DNA of 43,049 nucleotides from Streptococcus sp. HMSC067H01 (GTDB lineage: Bacteria > Bacillota > Bacilli > Lactobacillales > Streptococcaceae), in contig NZ_KV817792.1 in NCBI RefSeq assembly GCF_001814775.1, positions 8,254-51,302 on the forward strand, in the 5' to 3' direction. Shown one piece after another: positions 19,920-28,881 of the stretch (its first letter is position 1; each line of letters begins with the position of its first letter). Below the pieces are notes generated by a model. The model was not told the origin of the DNA and ran no database searches. It was given only the letters and a program-made list of their open reading frames with translations. The translations under genes were made by a program, and so were the position numbers.

Positions 19920-19948
19920 TTGCATTTCCGTCAAAAACTTGTTAAAAT
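19920..19948 (+). promoter_or_regulatory. Promoter of the T-box operon
   Basis: TTGCAT (19920-19925), 17 bp, then TAAAAT (19943-19948) preceded by TGT. It is the only obvious promoter for the four genes through valS. Confidence 0.65.
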
Positions 19949-19951
19949 AAA

Positions 19952-20256
19952 GCCATTAGAGGTGTTTTGAGTCCCACATTTTACAGAAAGTGGCGGAGCT
20001 GAGAAGTCCACAAATGTGTCAAAACTGGTTGCTAATGAGATGAAAAATTGAAATATTAGAATAGTCTTTTTGTTTCCGTTTAGGACTAGGTAGCAAGTTG
20101 CAGGTTATACTCAAGTACGTCAATGCGAGCTAACGACGTCATAGACGTCATAAAGGAGAAACAATAAGACGAGAGTTGCGGGCTCTGCCCGAAATTGGGT
20201 GGTACCGCGGATAAGCACATTCGTCCCTGTCAGATTGATGGCAGGGGCGATTTTTA
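19952..20256 (+). promoter_or_regulatory. T-box riboswitch leader (probably tRNA-Val)
   Basis: The T-box sequence TTGGGTGGTACCGCGG (20195-20210) is unmistakable. Upstream, stem I can be drawn from CATTAG (19954-19959) with CTAATG (20032-20037), GTTTTGA with TCAAAAC, and CACATTT with AAATGTG, capped by a GTGG/CCAC stem. The specifier bulge lies on the 3' side near 20025-20031. It contains GTT (20028-20030), a valine codon, which agrees with valS at the end of the operon; an overlapping GGT (Gly) frame cannot be excluded by eye. Uncharged tRNA would stabilise the antiterminator and allow readthrough. Confidence 0.92.
20222..20255 (+). terminator. T-box conditional terminator
   Basis: CGTCCCTG (20222-20229) pairs with CAGGGGCG (20242-20249) and five T follow. 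This is the terminator that competes with the antiterminator formed by the T-box sequence. Confidence 0.88.
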
Positions 20257-20285
20257 TTTTAGACCCCTAGCCAAAGGAGGTTGTC

Positions 20286-20864
20286 ATGAAACAATCTTTT
20301 AACACCAGCAAGCTCTACTATGGTTTTCCTATCTTCATCTTGGGATATCAGGACAAGAACTTTGGGCACAATATCACGACCTGCAGTTCCTCTTATAGCC
20401 TGGGAGATTGGCTGGTCATCGGTGTTGGCGCTGAGGAAAATGCGGCTGACCAGATTAAGCATTATCAACAGTTTACCGTAAACATCCCTGATGAAAACTT
20501 CATGCTCGAAATGGAGCAGGCTGGTTTTATCAGCCATCGGGAAAAGTTAAAACACCTAGGGCTTGACTACGAGATTTCTGTACGGACTCAGGCCCCGATT
20601 TTAGAGGCATTTCCAGTCGTATTGGACTGTCAGGTAGATCGGATTATCGAGGAAGATGGCATCTGCCATATCTTTGCCAAGATTCTCGAGCGACTGGCTG
20701 ACCCAGAGCTCTTGGACGATAAAGAGCATTTTAAAAATGACCGCTTTGCCCCAACTTACTTTATGGGGGACGGTCATCAACGCGTTTACCGTTATCTGGA
20801 TGACCGAGTCAATCCCATGGGGAGCTTCATTAAGAAAGCGAGGAAGAAGGATGACAAGAACTGA
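20286..20864 (+). CDS. Flavin reductase-like / FMN-binding split-barrel protein
   Basis: The 192-residue protein fits the flavin reductase-like, FMN-binding split-barrel family. PIFILGYQDKNFGHNITTCS at the start matches the usual strand in which a flavoprotein's ligands begin. It probably binds FMN, but the reaction and electron partner are unknown. AAAGGAGG precedes ATG 20286. As first gene of the T-box operon it should respond to valine-tRNA charging, although no metabolic reason is visible. The downstream GNAT start lies 14 bases inside its end. Confidence 0.75.
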   Translation: MKQSFNTSKLYYGFPIFILGYQDKNFGHNITTCSSSYSLGDWLVIGVGAEENAADQIKHYQQFTVNIPDENFMLEMEQAGFISHREKLKHLGLDYEISVRTQAPILEAFPVVLDCQVDRIIEEDGICHIFAKILERLADPELLDDKEHFKNDRFAPTYFMGDGHQRVYRYLDDRVNPMGSFIKKARKKDDKN

Positions 20865-21411
20865 ATTGCCAGAACAAATCGAAACGGAGCGTCTGGTCTT
20901 ACGAGTCCGTACCGTGGCGGATGCCGAGGTTATCTTTGACTATGCTAGTCGTCCAGAGGTTTCTTACCCAGCAGGTTTTCCACCCGTCAAGACCTTGGAA
21001 GACGAGATTTATTATCTAGAGCACATCCTTCCTGAGCGCAACGAAAAAGAAAATCTCCCAGCAGGCTACGGAATTATCGTTAAAGGAACCGATACAATCA
21101 TTGGTTCTGTCGATTTCCCCCGTCGCTACGAAGACGATGTACTGGAGATTGGCTATATCTTGCACCCAGACTATTGGGGGCGCGGTTATGTGCCTGAAGC
21201 GGCGCGTGCCTTGATTGATTTATCTTTTAAAGAATTGAACCTACACAAGATTGAGCTGACTTGTTTTGGTTACAACCTTCAAAGTCAACGAGTCGCTGAG
21301 AAACTTGGTTTCACCCTAGAAGCTCGCATCCGAGACCGCAAAGATGCCCAAGGCAATCGTTGTGATGATTTGAGATACGGCTTGCTGAAGAGTGAGTGGG
21401 AGGCGGATTGA
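20851..21411 (+). CDS. GNAT acetyltransferase, RimJ/RimL-like
   Basis: From ATG 20851 (GAGGAAGAAGG upstream) the product is 186 residues. It starts with the typical IETERLVLRVRTVADAE, has the acetyl-CoA loop in HPDYWGRGYVPEAARAL, and ends with LQSQRVAEKLGFTLEARIRD. It probably acetylates an amine or protein N-terminus; the substrate is unknown. The start overlaps the preceding gene by 14 bases and its TGA overlaps the next ATG by one base (TGATG), so translation is coupled throughout. A longer frame from 20656 lies inside the preceding gene and is rejected. Confidence 0.85.
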   Translation: MTRTELPEQIETERLVLRVRTVADAEVIFDYASRPEVSYPAGFPPVKTLEDEIYYLEHILPERNEKENLPAGYGIIVKGTDTIIGSVDFPRRYEDDVLEIGYILHPDYWGRGYVPEAARALIDLSFKELNLHKIELTCFGYNLQSQRVAEKLGFTLEARIRDRKDAQGNRCDDLRYGLLKSEWEAD

Positions 21412-21989
21412 TGCATGTTTTCATCATTGGAGCTCCAGCATCAGGAAAAATGACCATTGGTCAAGAGTTATCTCGACTGACAGATGCTACCCTCTTTTAT
21501 AACCATCAAGCCATCGATTTTGCACTGGAAATCTATCAGGACTATACAGAGGAAATGTGGGAATTTGTTCGTGGAATCACTTTTTCTTTTCTTGGAGCAA
21601 GTGCAAGAAATCGGCGATCAGTAATTTTAACTGACGCAATTGATTTTTCAAATCAGTACCAGCTGATGTATTTGAAGAATATTCAAGATTTATTAAATGA
21701 GTATCATCAAGAGATTCTCTTTGTTGAATTAGAAACGTCTCTTGAGGAGCGCTTACGTCGCAATCGAACGGAGAATCGGTTGAAATACAAACCCTTGAAA
21801 CGGAATTTTGAGATATCTGAAAGAGAAATTTTAGAGACTGATAAAACAAATCAACTTAATTCTCAAAAGCAACCGAGTGGTCTTCACTACTACCTTAAAA
21901 TTGATAATACGAATCTGTCTGCAGAAGAAGTCGCAAAGCAGATTCAAGAAAAAATGAAAACAATAGAGAAAGGACAAACACATGTCTAA
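21411..21989 (+). CDS. P-loop kinase-like NTPase (AAA_33 / shikimate-kinase-like fold)
   Basis: The 192-residue protein opens with a Walker A loop, [14 protein letters not shown] hydrophobic strand ends VILTDAID (about 62-69, Walker B-like). A lid-like arginine segment follows ([19 protein letters not shown]). This is the layout of small nucleoside/metabolite kinases. The substrate is not recognisable. ATG 21411 is used because GGGAGGCGG precedes it; a GTG five codons earlier is possible. Its 3' end overlaps valS by eight bases. Confidence 0.75.
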   Translation: MHVFIIGAPASGKMTIGQELSRLTDATLFYNHQAIDFALEIYQDYTEEMWEFVRGITFSFLGASARNRRSVILTDAIDFSNQYQLMYLKNIQDLLNEYHQEILFVELETSLEERLRRNRTENRLKYKPLKRNFEISEREILETDKTNQLNSQKQPSGLHYYLKIDNTNLSAEEVAKQIQEKMKTIEKGQTHV

Positions 21990-24633
21990 AGAACTTTCAC
22001 CTAAATACAATCCAGCCGAGGTTGAGGCTGGTCGTTACCAAAAATGGCTTGACGCTGATGTTTTCAAGCCTTCAGGCGATCAAAAGGCTAAGCCTTATTC
22101 AATCGTGATTCCACCACCAAACGTTACAGGGAAACTCCACCTTGGTCACGCTTGGGATACGACTTTACAGGATATCATCATCCGTCAAAAACGTATGCAA
22201 GGTTTTGATACGCTTTGGCTTCCAGGGATGGACCACGCGGGGATTGCGACTCAGGCTAAGGTTGAGGAACGCTTGCGTGGTGAGGGCATTACCCGTTATG
22301 ACCTCGGTCGTGAGAAATTCCTCGATAAGGTTTGGGAATGGAAAGACGAATATGCCACTACTATCAAGGAACAATGGGGCAAGATGGGGCTCTCTGTAGA
22401 CTACTCTCGTGAGCGTTTCACTCTTGACGAAGGTTTGTCAAAAGCTGTTCGTAAGGTCTTTGTGGACCTTTACAAGAAAGGTTGGATCTACCGTGGTGAA
22501 TTTATCATCAACTGGGACCCAGCAGCTCGCACAGCCCTTTCTGATATCGAGGTTATCCATAAGGATGTCGAAGGTGCCTTCTACCACATGAACTACATGC
22601 TGGAAGATGGTTCACGCGCCCTTGAAGTGGCAACAACTCGTCCTGAGACTATGTTTGGGGACGTTGCGGTTGCGGTCAATCCAGAAGACCCACGCTACAA
22701 GGACTTGATAGGTAAACACGTCGTCCTTCCTATCGCTAATAAACTCATTCCAATCGTTGGGGATGAACACGCAGATCCTGAATTTGGTACTGGTGTCGTG
22801 AAAATCACGCCTGCCCACGATCCAAACGACTTCTTGGTTGGTCAACGTCACAACTTGCCACAAGTCAACGTCATGAACGACGACGGAACTATGAACGAGC
22901 TTGCCTTCGAATTTGCAGGAATGGATCGTTTTGAAGCTCGTAAGGCAGTCGTTGCCAAGTTGGAAGAAATCGGTGCCCTTGTCAAAATCGAAAAACGTGT
23001 CCACAGTGTTGGTCACTCAGAGCGTACAGGTGTCGTGGTTGAGCCACGCTTGTCTACGCAATGGTTCGTCAAGATGGACCAATTAGCTAAGAATGCCATT
23101 GCCAACCAAGATACAGATGATAAGGTAGAATTCTACCCTCCTCGTTTCAACGATACCTTCCTCCAATGGATGGAAAATGTCCATGACTGGGTCATCTCTC
23201 GTCAGCTCTGGTGGGGTCACCAAATCCCTGCTTGGTACAATGCTGAGGGTGAAATGTACGTCGGTGAAGAAGCTCCAGAAGGCGACGGATGGACTCAGGA
23301 CGAAGACGTCTTAGATACTTGGTTCAGTTCTGCCCTTTGGCCATTCTCAACTATGGGCTGGCCTGATGTCGACTCAGAAGACTTCAAACGTTACTTCCCA
23401 ACTTCAACTCTCGTAACAGGTTACGACATCATCTTCTTCTGGGTGTCTCGTATGATCTTCCAATCCTTGGAATTTACTGGTCGTCAGCCATTCCAAAATG
23501 TGCTTATCCACGGTCTCATTCGTGACGAGCAAGGACGCAAGATGTCTAAATCTCTCGGTAACGGGATTGACCCAATGGATGTTATCGAGAAATACGGTGC
23601 CGATGCCCTTCGTTGGTTCCTTTCAAACGGTTCTGCACCAGGGCAAGACGTGCGCTTCTCTTACGAGAAAATGGATGCTTCATGGAACTTCATTAACAAA
23701 ATCTGGAACATCTCTCGCTATATCCTCATGAACAATGAAGGCTTGACCCTTGAGCAAGCAACTGCCAATGTGGAAAAAGTTGTCAACAAGGAAGCTGGAA
23801 ACGTTACTGACCGCTGGATTCTCCACAACCTTAATGAAACCATCGGAAAAGCAACTGCTAACTTTGATAAGTTTGAATTTGGTGTCGCTGGCCACATCCT
23901 CTACAACTTCATCTGGGACGAGTTTGCGGACTGGTACGTTGAGTTGACCAAGGAAGTCCTTTATAGCGATAACGAAGAAGAGAAAGTTATTACACGTTCT
24001 GTTCTCCTTTACACTCTGGACAAAATCCTTCGTCTCCTTCACCCAATCATGCCATTCGTGACAGAGGAAATCTTTGGACAAATCTCAGAAGGCTCTATCG
24101 TGACAGCAGCATACCCAACTGTTAATCCAGCCTTTGAAGATCTTGCTGCCCACACTGGTGTAGAAAGCCTCAAAGACTTGATCCGTGCCGTTCGTAATGC
24201 GCGTGCGGAAGTAAATGTAGCACCAAGCAAGCCAATCACCATCCTTGTTAAGACAAGCGATAGTGACTTGGAAGCCTTCTTTAACAGCAATGTCAACTAC
24301 ATCAAACGCTTCACAAATCCAGAACACTTGGAAATCGCATCAACCATCCCTGCACCTGAACTCGCAATGTCAAGCGTCATCACAGGAGCAGAAATCTACT
24401 TGCCACTGGCTGACCTCCTCAATGTCGAAGAAGAACTCGCTCGTCTCGACAAAGAACTGGCTAAATGGCAAAAAGAACTGGACATGGTCGGCAAGAAGCT
24501 CTCTAACGAACGCTTCGTAGCCAATGCCAAACCAGAAGTCGTCCAAAAAGAACGCGACAAACAAGCCGACTACCAAGCGAAATACGATGCGACCATAGCA
24601 CGTATTGATGAGATGAAGAAGTTGGTGAAATAA
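21982..24633 (+). CDS. valS: Valyl-tRNA synthetase
   Basis: ValRS charges tRNA-Val. The 883 residues include HIGH as HLGH (53-56) after [14 protein letters not shown] (520-524), the CP1 editing domain (about 180-380, with [13 protein letters not shown]), and the C-terminal coiled-coil arm (about 810-883, Glu/Lys-rich). It is the last gene of the T-box operon, about 1.7 kb below the leader, overlapping the kinase gene by eight bases. GAAAGGAC precedes the ATG. A terminator follows at 24653. Confidence 0.98.
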   Translation: MSKELSPKYNPAEVEAGRYQKWLDADVFKPSGDQKAKPYSIVIPPPNVTGKLHLGHAWDTTLQDIIIRQKRMQGFDTLWLPGMDHAGIATQAKVEERLRGEGITRYDLGREKFLDKVWEWKDEYATTIKEQWGKMGLSVDYSRERFTLDEGLSKAVRKVFVDLYKKGWIYRGEFIINWDPAARTALSDIEVIHKDVEGAFYHMNYMLEDGSRALEVATTRPETMFGDVAVAVNPEDPRYKDLIGKHVVLPIANKLIPIVGDEHADPEFGTGVVKITPAHDPNDFLVGQRHNLPQVNVMNDDGTMNELAFEFAGMDRFEARKAVVAKLEEIGALVKIEKRVHSVGHSERTGVVVEPRLSTQWFVKMDQLAKNAIANQDTDDKVEFYPPRFNDTFLQWMENVHDWVISRQLWWGHQIPAWYNAEGEMYVGEEAPEGDGWTQDEDVLDTWFSSALWPFSTMGWPDVDSEDFKRYFPTSTLVTGYDIIFFWVSRMIFQSLEFTGRQPFQNVLIHGLIRDEQGRKMSKSLGNGIDPMDVIEKYGADALRWFLSNGSAPGQDVRFSYEKMDASWNFINKIWNISRYILMNNEGLTLEQATANVEKVVNKEAGNVTDRWILHNLNETIGKATANFDKFEFGVAGHILYNFIWDEFADWYVELTKEVLYSDNEEEKVITRSVLLYTLDKILRLLHPIMPFVTEEIFGQISEGSIVTAAYPTVNPAFEDLAAHTGVESLKDLIRAVRNARAEVNVAPSKPITILVKTSDSDLEAFFNSNVNYIKRFTNPEHLEIASTIPAPELAMSSVITGAEIYLPLADLLNVEEELARLDKELAKWQKELDMVGKKLSNERFVANAKPEVVQKERDKQADYQAKYDATIARIDEMKKLVK

Positions 24634-24652
24634 TTATATAAATATAGCAAAG

Positions 24653-24677
24653 CACAGTGTAAAAACTGTGTTTTTTT
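24653..24677 (+). terminator. Terminator of valS
   Basis: CACAGT (24653-24658) pairs with ACTGTG (24665-24670) and seven T follow. The end of the T-run forms part of the next extended -10. Confidence 0.85.
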
Positions 24678-24685
24678 GATACAAT
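24677..24685 (+). promoter_or_regulatory. Promoter of the nuclease-HerA module (extended -10)
   Basis: TGATACAAT directly abuts the valS terminator, 32 bases before the nuclease start. No convincing -35 is visible. It gives the two-gene module its own transcription. Confidence 0.6.
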
Positions 24686-24717
24686 AGAAAGAAAGTCTTC
24701 ATATAGAGAGGTAGATA

Positions 24718-25989
24718 ATGAGTAAATCAAGAGCAGCAATTAGTACTATAAAGGGCTATTTTTATCAGTTTGACAAATCGATTTTAGAGATTTTGGAGCA
24801 ATCAAACGAGACAGACATGGTTACTATTGAGGGAGTTGAGGACATTGATATTGAAAATAGTGATGAAAGAAACTTTATTCAATGTAAATACTATGAAAAA
24901 ACGGATTTTGATAACAGCATTATAAGAAAGCCAATACAATTAATGTTTAGACATTATTTAGAAAATAGAACTGATCCTAAAGATAAGAATTTCACTTATA
25001 GACTATATGGTTATTATAATAAAGGGCATGAAAAGCTATTGGAATTAACAACGGAAAATCTAAGAACATATTTTTTAGATTTTAGCAAATATGGAGTTAT
25101 AGATGAATCAGGAAATTCAAATTATCAAATCAAAAATAAAAAGGGAGAAGTTATATTTGAGGAAACAGTAGAAGATGATGATATTGAAGATTTTAAGAAT
25201 CATCTTTTTATAGACATCAAGGCTGATAGTTATGAAAATCAAATAGAAAAAATAAAATCTAAAATTCAAAATGATTTAAGTGATTATAGTGAAGAAGATA
25301 TTGAATTAATTTATTTTAATGCTCTTAAAATAATTAAAGACTTAGCATGTGAACATAATATTGAAAAGCGTCAAATTTCAAAAAAAGAATTTTGGGATAG
25401 AATAAAAACTAAAAACTACTATTTTGAAAGATGGATGAGTGAATTGCTGGAGTGGAAAAATTATAAAAAAATCATACATAAAAAATATTTTCCAAGAGTA
25501 TCAAATTTATCACCGGCACATAGATTTTTCTTACTTGACTGTCAAGGAGAGAGTGTAAATAATGTTAAAAATGTAATTTCAGAAATTTCAAGGAAATATT
25601 CTCGTTTGATACATCAATTTAGTCCTTATGTTTATTTATATAACACTTTAAATGTTGATTTTGTAACTGAATTAAAAGAAAAGTTATATGAGGACGGTTG
25701 TTTTTTTAAAGATGGATTTCCGTTTAAAAATTCAAAATTTAGATTTCAAGAAATGTTAATTAAACCTGATAAATTTAATGGAATTTCAGTACGTATACTA
25801 GAACATCCTATAAATTTATCAATTGTTCTACAAAAGTTGGTGGAAGTAGAAAGAGTTGACCAATTACCAATCAATTTATATATATTTAATAAAAGTAATC
25901 AATTAAATTTAGAGATTGGCAATCTTGATAATAGAGATTATTCAAAAATTAATATTCGACAAATTATAGATATATTGGATATTATATAG
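24718..25989 (+). CDS. Putative anti-phage nuclease, DUF4297/Cap4-like N-terminal PD-(D/E)XK domain
   Basis: The 423-residue protein begins IKGYFYQFDKSILEIL, the opening seen in DUF4297/Cap4-type nucleases. It has a probable PD-(D/E)XK core: Glu38, Asp42, Asp44 (VTIEGVEDIDI) and the Gln55-Cys56-Lys57 motif (NFIQCKYYEK). Residues after about 110 are Lys/Asn/Ile-rich and belong to no family I can name. Together with the HerA-type ATPase that follows nine bases later it forms a nuclease-helicase pair like the described DUF4297-HerA anti-phage systems. Codon use (AAT, ATA, AGA) and base composition are much more A+T-rich than valS, suggesting transfer. AGAGAGGTAG precedes the ATG. Nuclease domain likely; defence role inferred. 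Confidence 0.75.
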   Translation: MSKSRAAISTIKGYFYQFDKSILEILEQSNETDMVTIEGVEDIDIENSDERNFIQCKYYEKTDFDNSIIRKPIQLMFRHYLENRTDPKDKNFTYRLYGYYNKGHEKLLELTTENLRTYFLDFSKYGVIDESGNSNYQIKNKKGEVIFEETVEDDDIEDFKNHLFIDIKADSYENQIEKIKSKIQNDLSDYSEEDIELIYFNALKIIKDLACEHNIEKRQISKKEFWDRIKTKNYYFERWMSELLEWKNYKKIIHKKYFPRVSNLSPAHRFFLLDCQGESVNNVKNVISEISRKYSRLIHQFSPYVYLYNTLNVDFVTELKEKLYEDGCFFKDGFPFKNSKFRFQEMLIKPDKFNGISVRILEHPINLSIVLQKLVEVERVDQLPINLYIFNKSNQLNLEIGNLDNRDYSKINIRQIIDILDII

Positions 25990-25998
25990 GAGAAAGGC

Positions 25999-27639
25999 AT
26001 GGATAATTTAAATGCTCAAGTTGTTTCAGTACAACCTAATAAAATTAAAATTGAAGTGAAGTCAATCACAGATTTTCAGATTGCAGAAGAAAAATTGAAA
26101 ATTGGTTCATATCTTAGAATTGCTGATGAAAATGATTTGGCATTAATAGCTACAATAGAAAATTTTTGTATTGAGCCTATTGAAATTGATGAGAGAATTG
26201 ATATTAAATATATTATTGAAGCTGTACCTTTGGGGATGATTGATGAAGAAAATAAATTTGTAAGGGGAAGTGATACAATAACTATTCCTCCTAAATCGGT
26301 TGAACCAGCTAAATTTGAAGAAATAAAGTTAATTTTTGAAAATTCTATAAAAGATGAACTTAAATTTAAATTCTCTTCGTTATCATCGAATAATGAGATT
26401 GAGATTCCTGTGGAAGGAAATAAATTTTTCAATAAGCATATTGCTATTGTTGGTTCAACTGGTTCGGGTAAGTCTCACACAGTTGCAAAAGTTGTTCAAA
26501 ATGCTATACATTCTAAAAATGGTGAATATGAAGGACTAAATAATTCACATATACTTATCTTTGATATTCATAATGAATATCAAAGTGCTTTCCCAAATGC
26601 TAGACTTATCAATGTTGATGATCTAGTTTTACCATATTGGCTATTAAATAGTGATGAGTTACAAGAATTATTCTTAGATACTGAGGGAAGTGATCATAAT
26701 CAAAGAAATATTTTTAAAAAGTCTGTGATTCAAAGTAAAAAAAATCAATTTATGGGATCAGATGAGGAAAAAGAAAAATTACATTTTGATTCTCCAATTT
26801 ATTTTGATATTCGAGAAGTTCTACAATATGCTTATGAAAAAAATGAAGAACAAATTGCTGGAGCAAGGGAAGGGCAGACAAAGGCTGGCCCATTAAATGG
26901 TAAATTATCAAATTATATTAGTCGGTTAGAGTCAAAGATATATGATAAAAGGTTGGAGTTTTTGTTAGGTGATAGAATAGAGGGAGAAACATTACAATCA
27001 GTTTTAAAACAGCTTATCGGATATACTGAAGCTTTCCTGACTAATGTTACTATTCTTGATTTGAGTGGGGTACCGTTTGATGTATTGAGTATAACTGTTT
27101 CTTTGATTTCAAGAATTATGTTTGAGTATGGATATTACTATAAGCAATTTAATAGTAGTAATAATCTAGCTTCTGATGTACCTATTTTATTAGTTTATGA
27201 AGAGGCTCATAAGTATGTGCCTAAGAGCTCTCTAACTAAGTACAGAGCTTCTCGCCAGTCAATAGAACGAATTGCAAAAGAAGGAAGAAAATATGGTGTT
27301 ACTTTACTTTTAGCTAGTCAAAGACCTTCTGAAATTTCTGAAACAATTTTCTCACAGTGCAGTAATTTCATAACAATGAGGTTAACAAATCCTATAGATC
27401 AATCGTATGTAAGACAATTATTGCCAGATTCTATGGGAGGTATTGTTGATAAATTACCTAGCTTAGCAACGGGCGAAGCACTACTCATGGGAGAAGCGAC
27501 TATTTTACCATCGATTGTAAAAATTGATGTTTGTGAAAATAAACCTTCTTCTAAAGATGTTCCATACTATCAATTATGGAAAGAGAGTTGGAAAGATATT
27601 AATTTTGAAGAATTAGAAAAACTCTGGAAAAAGAAGTAA
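25999..27639 (+). CDS. HerA-type FtsK-superfamily ATPase (DUF87), partner of the nuclease
   Basis: The 546-residue protein has a HAS-barrel-like N-terminus (about 1-100), Walker A GSTGSGKSH (152-160), the HerA-typical FDIHNEY (188-194), Walker B ILLVYEEAH (Glu401, Glu402) and a late block EGRKYGVTLLLASQRPSEIS with Arg430 and Gln441-Arg442. HerA proteins form hexameric DNA-translocating rings. In defence systems the barrel recruits the effector nuclease. The SD (TAGGAG) overlaps the stop of the nuclease gene, so expression is coupled. Composition is as A+T-rich as its partner. I see no convincing terminator after it. The ATPase call is firm; the defence role is inferred from the pairing. Confidence 0.88.
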   Translation: MDNLNAQVVSVQPNKIKIEVKSITDFQIAEEKLKIGSYLRIADENDLALIATIENFCIEPIEIDERIDIKYIIEAVPLGMIDEENKFVRGSDTITIPPKSVEPAKFEEIKLIFENSIKDELKFKFSSLSSNNEIEIPVEGNKFFNKHIAIVGSTGSGKSHTVAKVVQNAIHSKNGEYEGLNNSHILIFDIHNEYQSAFPNARLINVDDLVLPYWLLNSDELQELFLDTEGSDHNQRNIFKKSVIQSKKNQFMGSDEEKEKLHFDSPIYFDIREVLQYAYEKNEEQIAGAREGQTKAGPLNGKLSNYISRLESKIYDKRLEFLLGDRIEGETLQSVLKQLIGYTEAFLTNVTILDLSGVPFDVLSITVSLISRIMFEYGYYYKQFNSSNNLASDVPILLVYEEAHKYVPKSSLTKYRASRQSIERIAKEGRKYGVTLLLASQRPSEISETIFSQCSNFITMRLTNPIDQSYVRQLLPDSMGGIVDKLPSLATGEALLMGEATILPSIVKIDVCENKPSSKDVPYYQLWKESWKDINFEELEKLWKKK

Positions 27640-27721
27640 TATTTAAAATTATTATTTTTACAATAACTAATTATCTCCACACAAAATATTTTTGTTAGAT
27701 ATATTATTACTACTGTTTTAG

Positions 27722-27892
27722 AAAGCAGCTTACTACACAACAAATCCTCTAAGTTCGAACAGACCTGATAATTACAACATTGCAACTCTCTTCTCAGATA
27801 ATGTGGGAATTGAGTTGGGATTTGAACAGACCAACGAGTTTAGAGTGGTGTATGCCAATGACTTCGATAAGTCTGCGCGTCAGACTTACTAG
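27722..27892 (+). pseudogene. Remnant of a DNA cytosine-C5 methyltransferase (N-terminal piece)
   Basis: Frame 27722-27892 (after a TAG, no start codon, ending in TAG) reads NYNIATLFSDNVGIELGFEQ and then TNEFRVVYANDFDKSARQTY. This matches the beginning of m5C methyltransferases: motif I (LFSG.GGIELGFE; here the glycines are partly replaced, giving SDNVG) and motif II (VYANDFDKSA). The remaining catalytic domain is missing. It is probably all that remains of a restriction-modification system. The rest of the 326-base gap between HerA and Fic genes is A+T-rich and shows nothing else. Confidence 0.7.
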
Positions 27893-27965
27893 CCCATTTA
27901 TTCAGATATATCTTGATAATCATATTATTCAGTCACTGAAGAAAAACAATTGAAAGGAACTTTCT

Positions 27966-28769
27966 ATGCAACCAACTTACAACATTGACAATCCAAACTT
28001 GTCTTATGAAGCTAAGCGTGATTTATGGCGGATAGGTTTTGGTCTGCAGAAAGTTGACAATCTAGTGCCATCAGCTTATATGGAATCTTTGGCTGAGAAA
28101 CAGGCTCGGGGTGAACTGACTTATGAGCAGGTTTATGAGGATGCAACGGCTTATCACAATACTATTGATGCAAGTACGGAAGAGGCAGACTTGGTTTCTC
28201 TACGTATTGTAGAACTATTGTCTCGAAGAGGCTTTAGCTTCAGTCCTGCGACCTTACTTGCTATTCATAAGGAGTTGTTTCAGGATATATTTGAAACCTC
28301 TATTCCCGTGGGGCAATTTCGTCAAACCAATATCACAAAGAATGAACCTGTTTTAAATGGTGAAAGTGTTGTGTACTCTGATTACTCTATGATTCAAATG
28401 ACCTTGGATTATGATTTTAATCAGGAAAGACAAGTTTCATATGCAACACTAACCCAGACGGATATGGTTAAACAAATCCAGCATTTTATTTCAGGAATTT
28501 GGCAGATTCATCCATTTCGCGAAGGAAATACTCGGACGGTAACGGTATTTTTGATTCAGTATCTTCGTGAGTTTGGTTTTGATATTGATAATACACCATT
28601 TCAGCAACATGCCAAGTATTTTCGTGATGCCTTGGTATTAGATAATGCAAAGATTTTACAGAGACGTCCTGAGTTTTTAACAGCTTTTTTTGAAAATCTC
28701 TTGCTCGATGGTCAAAACGATCTGTCATCAGAAAAGATGTATCTAGAACTCGATCTTTCAAAATCCTGA
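27966..28769 (+). CDS. Fic-domain protein (putative AMP/UMP-transferase)
   Basis: The 267-residue protein has the Fic core. ATLLAIHKELFQDIFE and VGQFRQTNI match the family's IHxxLF...GxxR region (about 95-124), and the catalytic motif is HPFREGNTR (182-190) with His182, Glu186, Asn188 and Arg190. The usual GNGR is GNTR. Fic proteins modify a protein hydroxyl with AMP or another nucleotide. I see no clear inhibitory (S/T)xxxE(G/N) helix and no antitoxin gene beside it. GAAAGGAAC precedes the ATG. Its place between the methyltransferase remnant and a core operon suggests an accessory, possibly defence- or toxin-linked, role (inference). Confidence 0.85.
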   Translation: MQPTYNIDNPNLSYEAKRDLWRIGFGLQKVDNLVPSAYMESLAEKQARGELTYEQVYEDATAYHNTIDASTEEADLVSLRIVELLSRRGFSFSPATLLAIHKELFQDIFETSIPVGQFRQTNITKNEPVLNGESVVYSDYSMIQMTLDYDFNQERQVSYATLTQTDMVKQIQHFISGIWQIHPFREGNTRTVTVFLIQYLREFGFDIDNTPFQQHAKYFRDALVLDNAKILQRRPEFLTAFFENLLLDGQNDLSSEKMYLELDLSKS

Positions 28770-28831
28770 TACTAAAATTTCAGGAGAAAATGAAATAAAT
28801 AATTCTACCATTAAATGCATGTTATCATGAC

Positions 28832-28867
28832 AAAAAATCTCTTAGATTCATTTCTAAGAGATTTTTT
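28832..28867. terminator. Bidirectional terminator between the Fic gene and the two-component operon
   Basis: AAAAAATCTCTTAG (28832-28845) pairs with CTAAGAGATTTTTT (28854-28867), giving T-runs in both directions. Confidence 0.88.
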
Positions 28868-28881
28868 CTTACTTCTCTCCC

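Noticed and set aside
22612..23016. 134-codon frame opposite valS
   Set aside because: Antisense to the ValRS editing domain, no start signals. Similar frames at 23680-24081 and 24039-24327 are rejected for the same reason.
24634..28881. Integrated mobile element with integrase, transposase or att sites
   Set aside because: No integrase or transposase gene and no flanking direct repeats could be seen; only composition and gene content mark the island as acquired.
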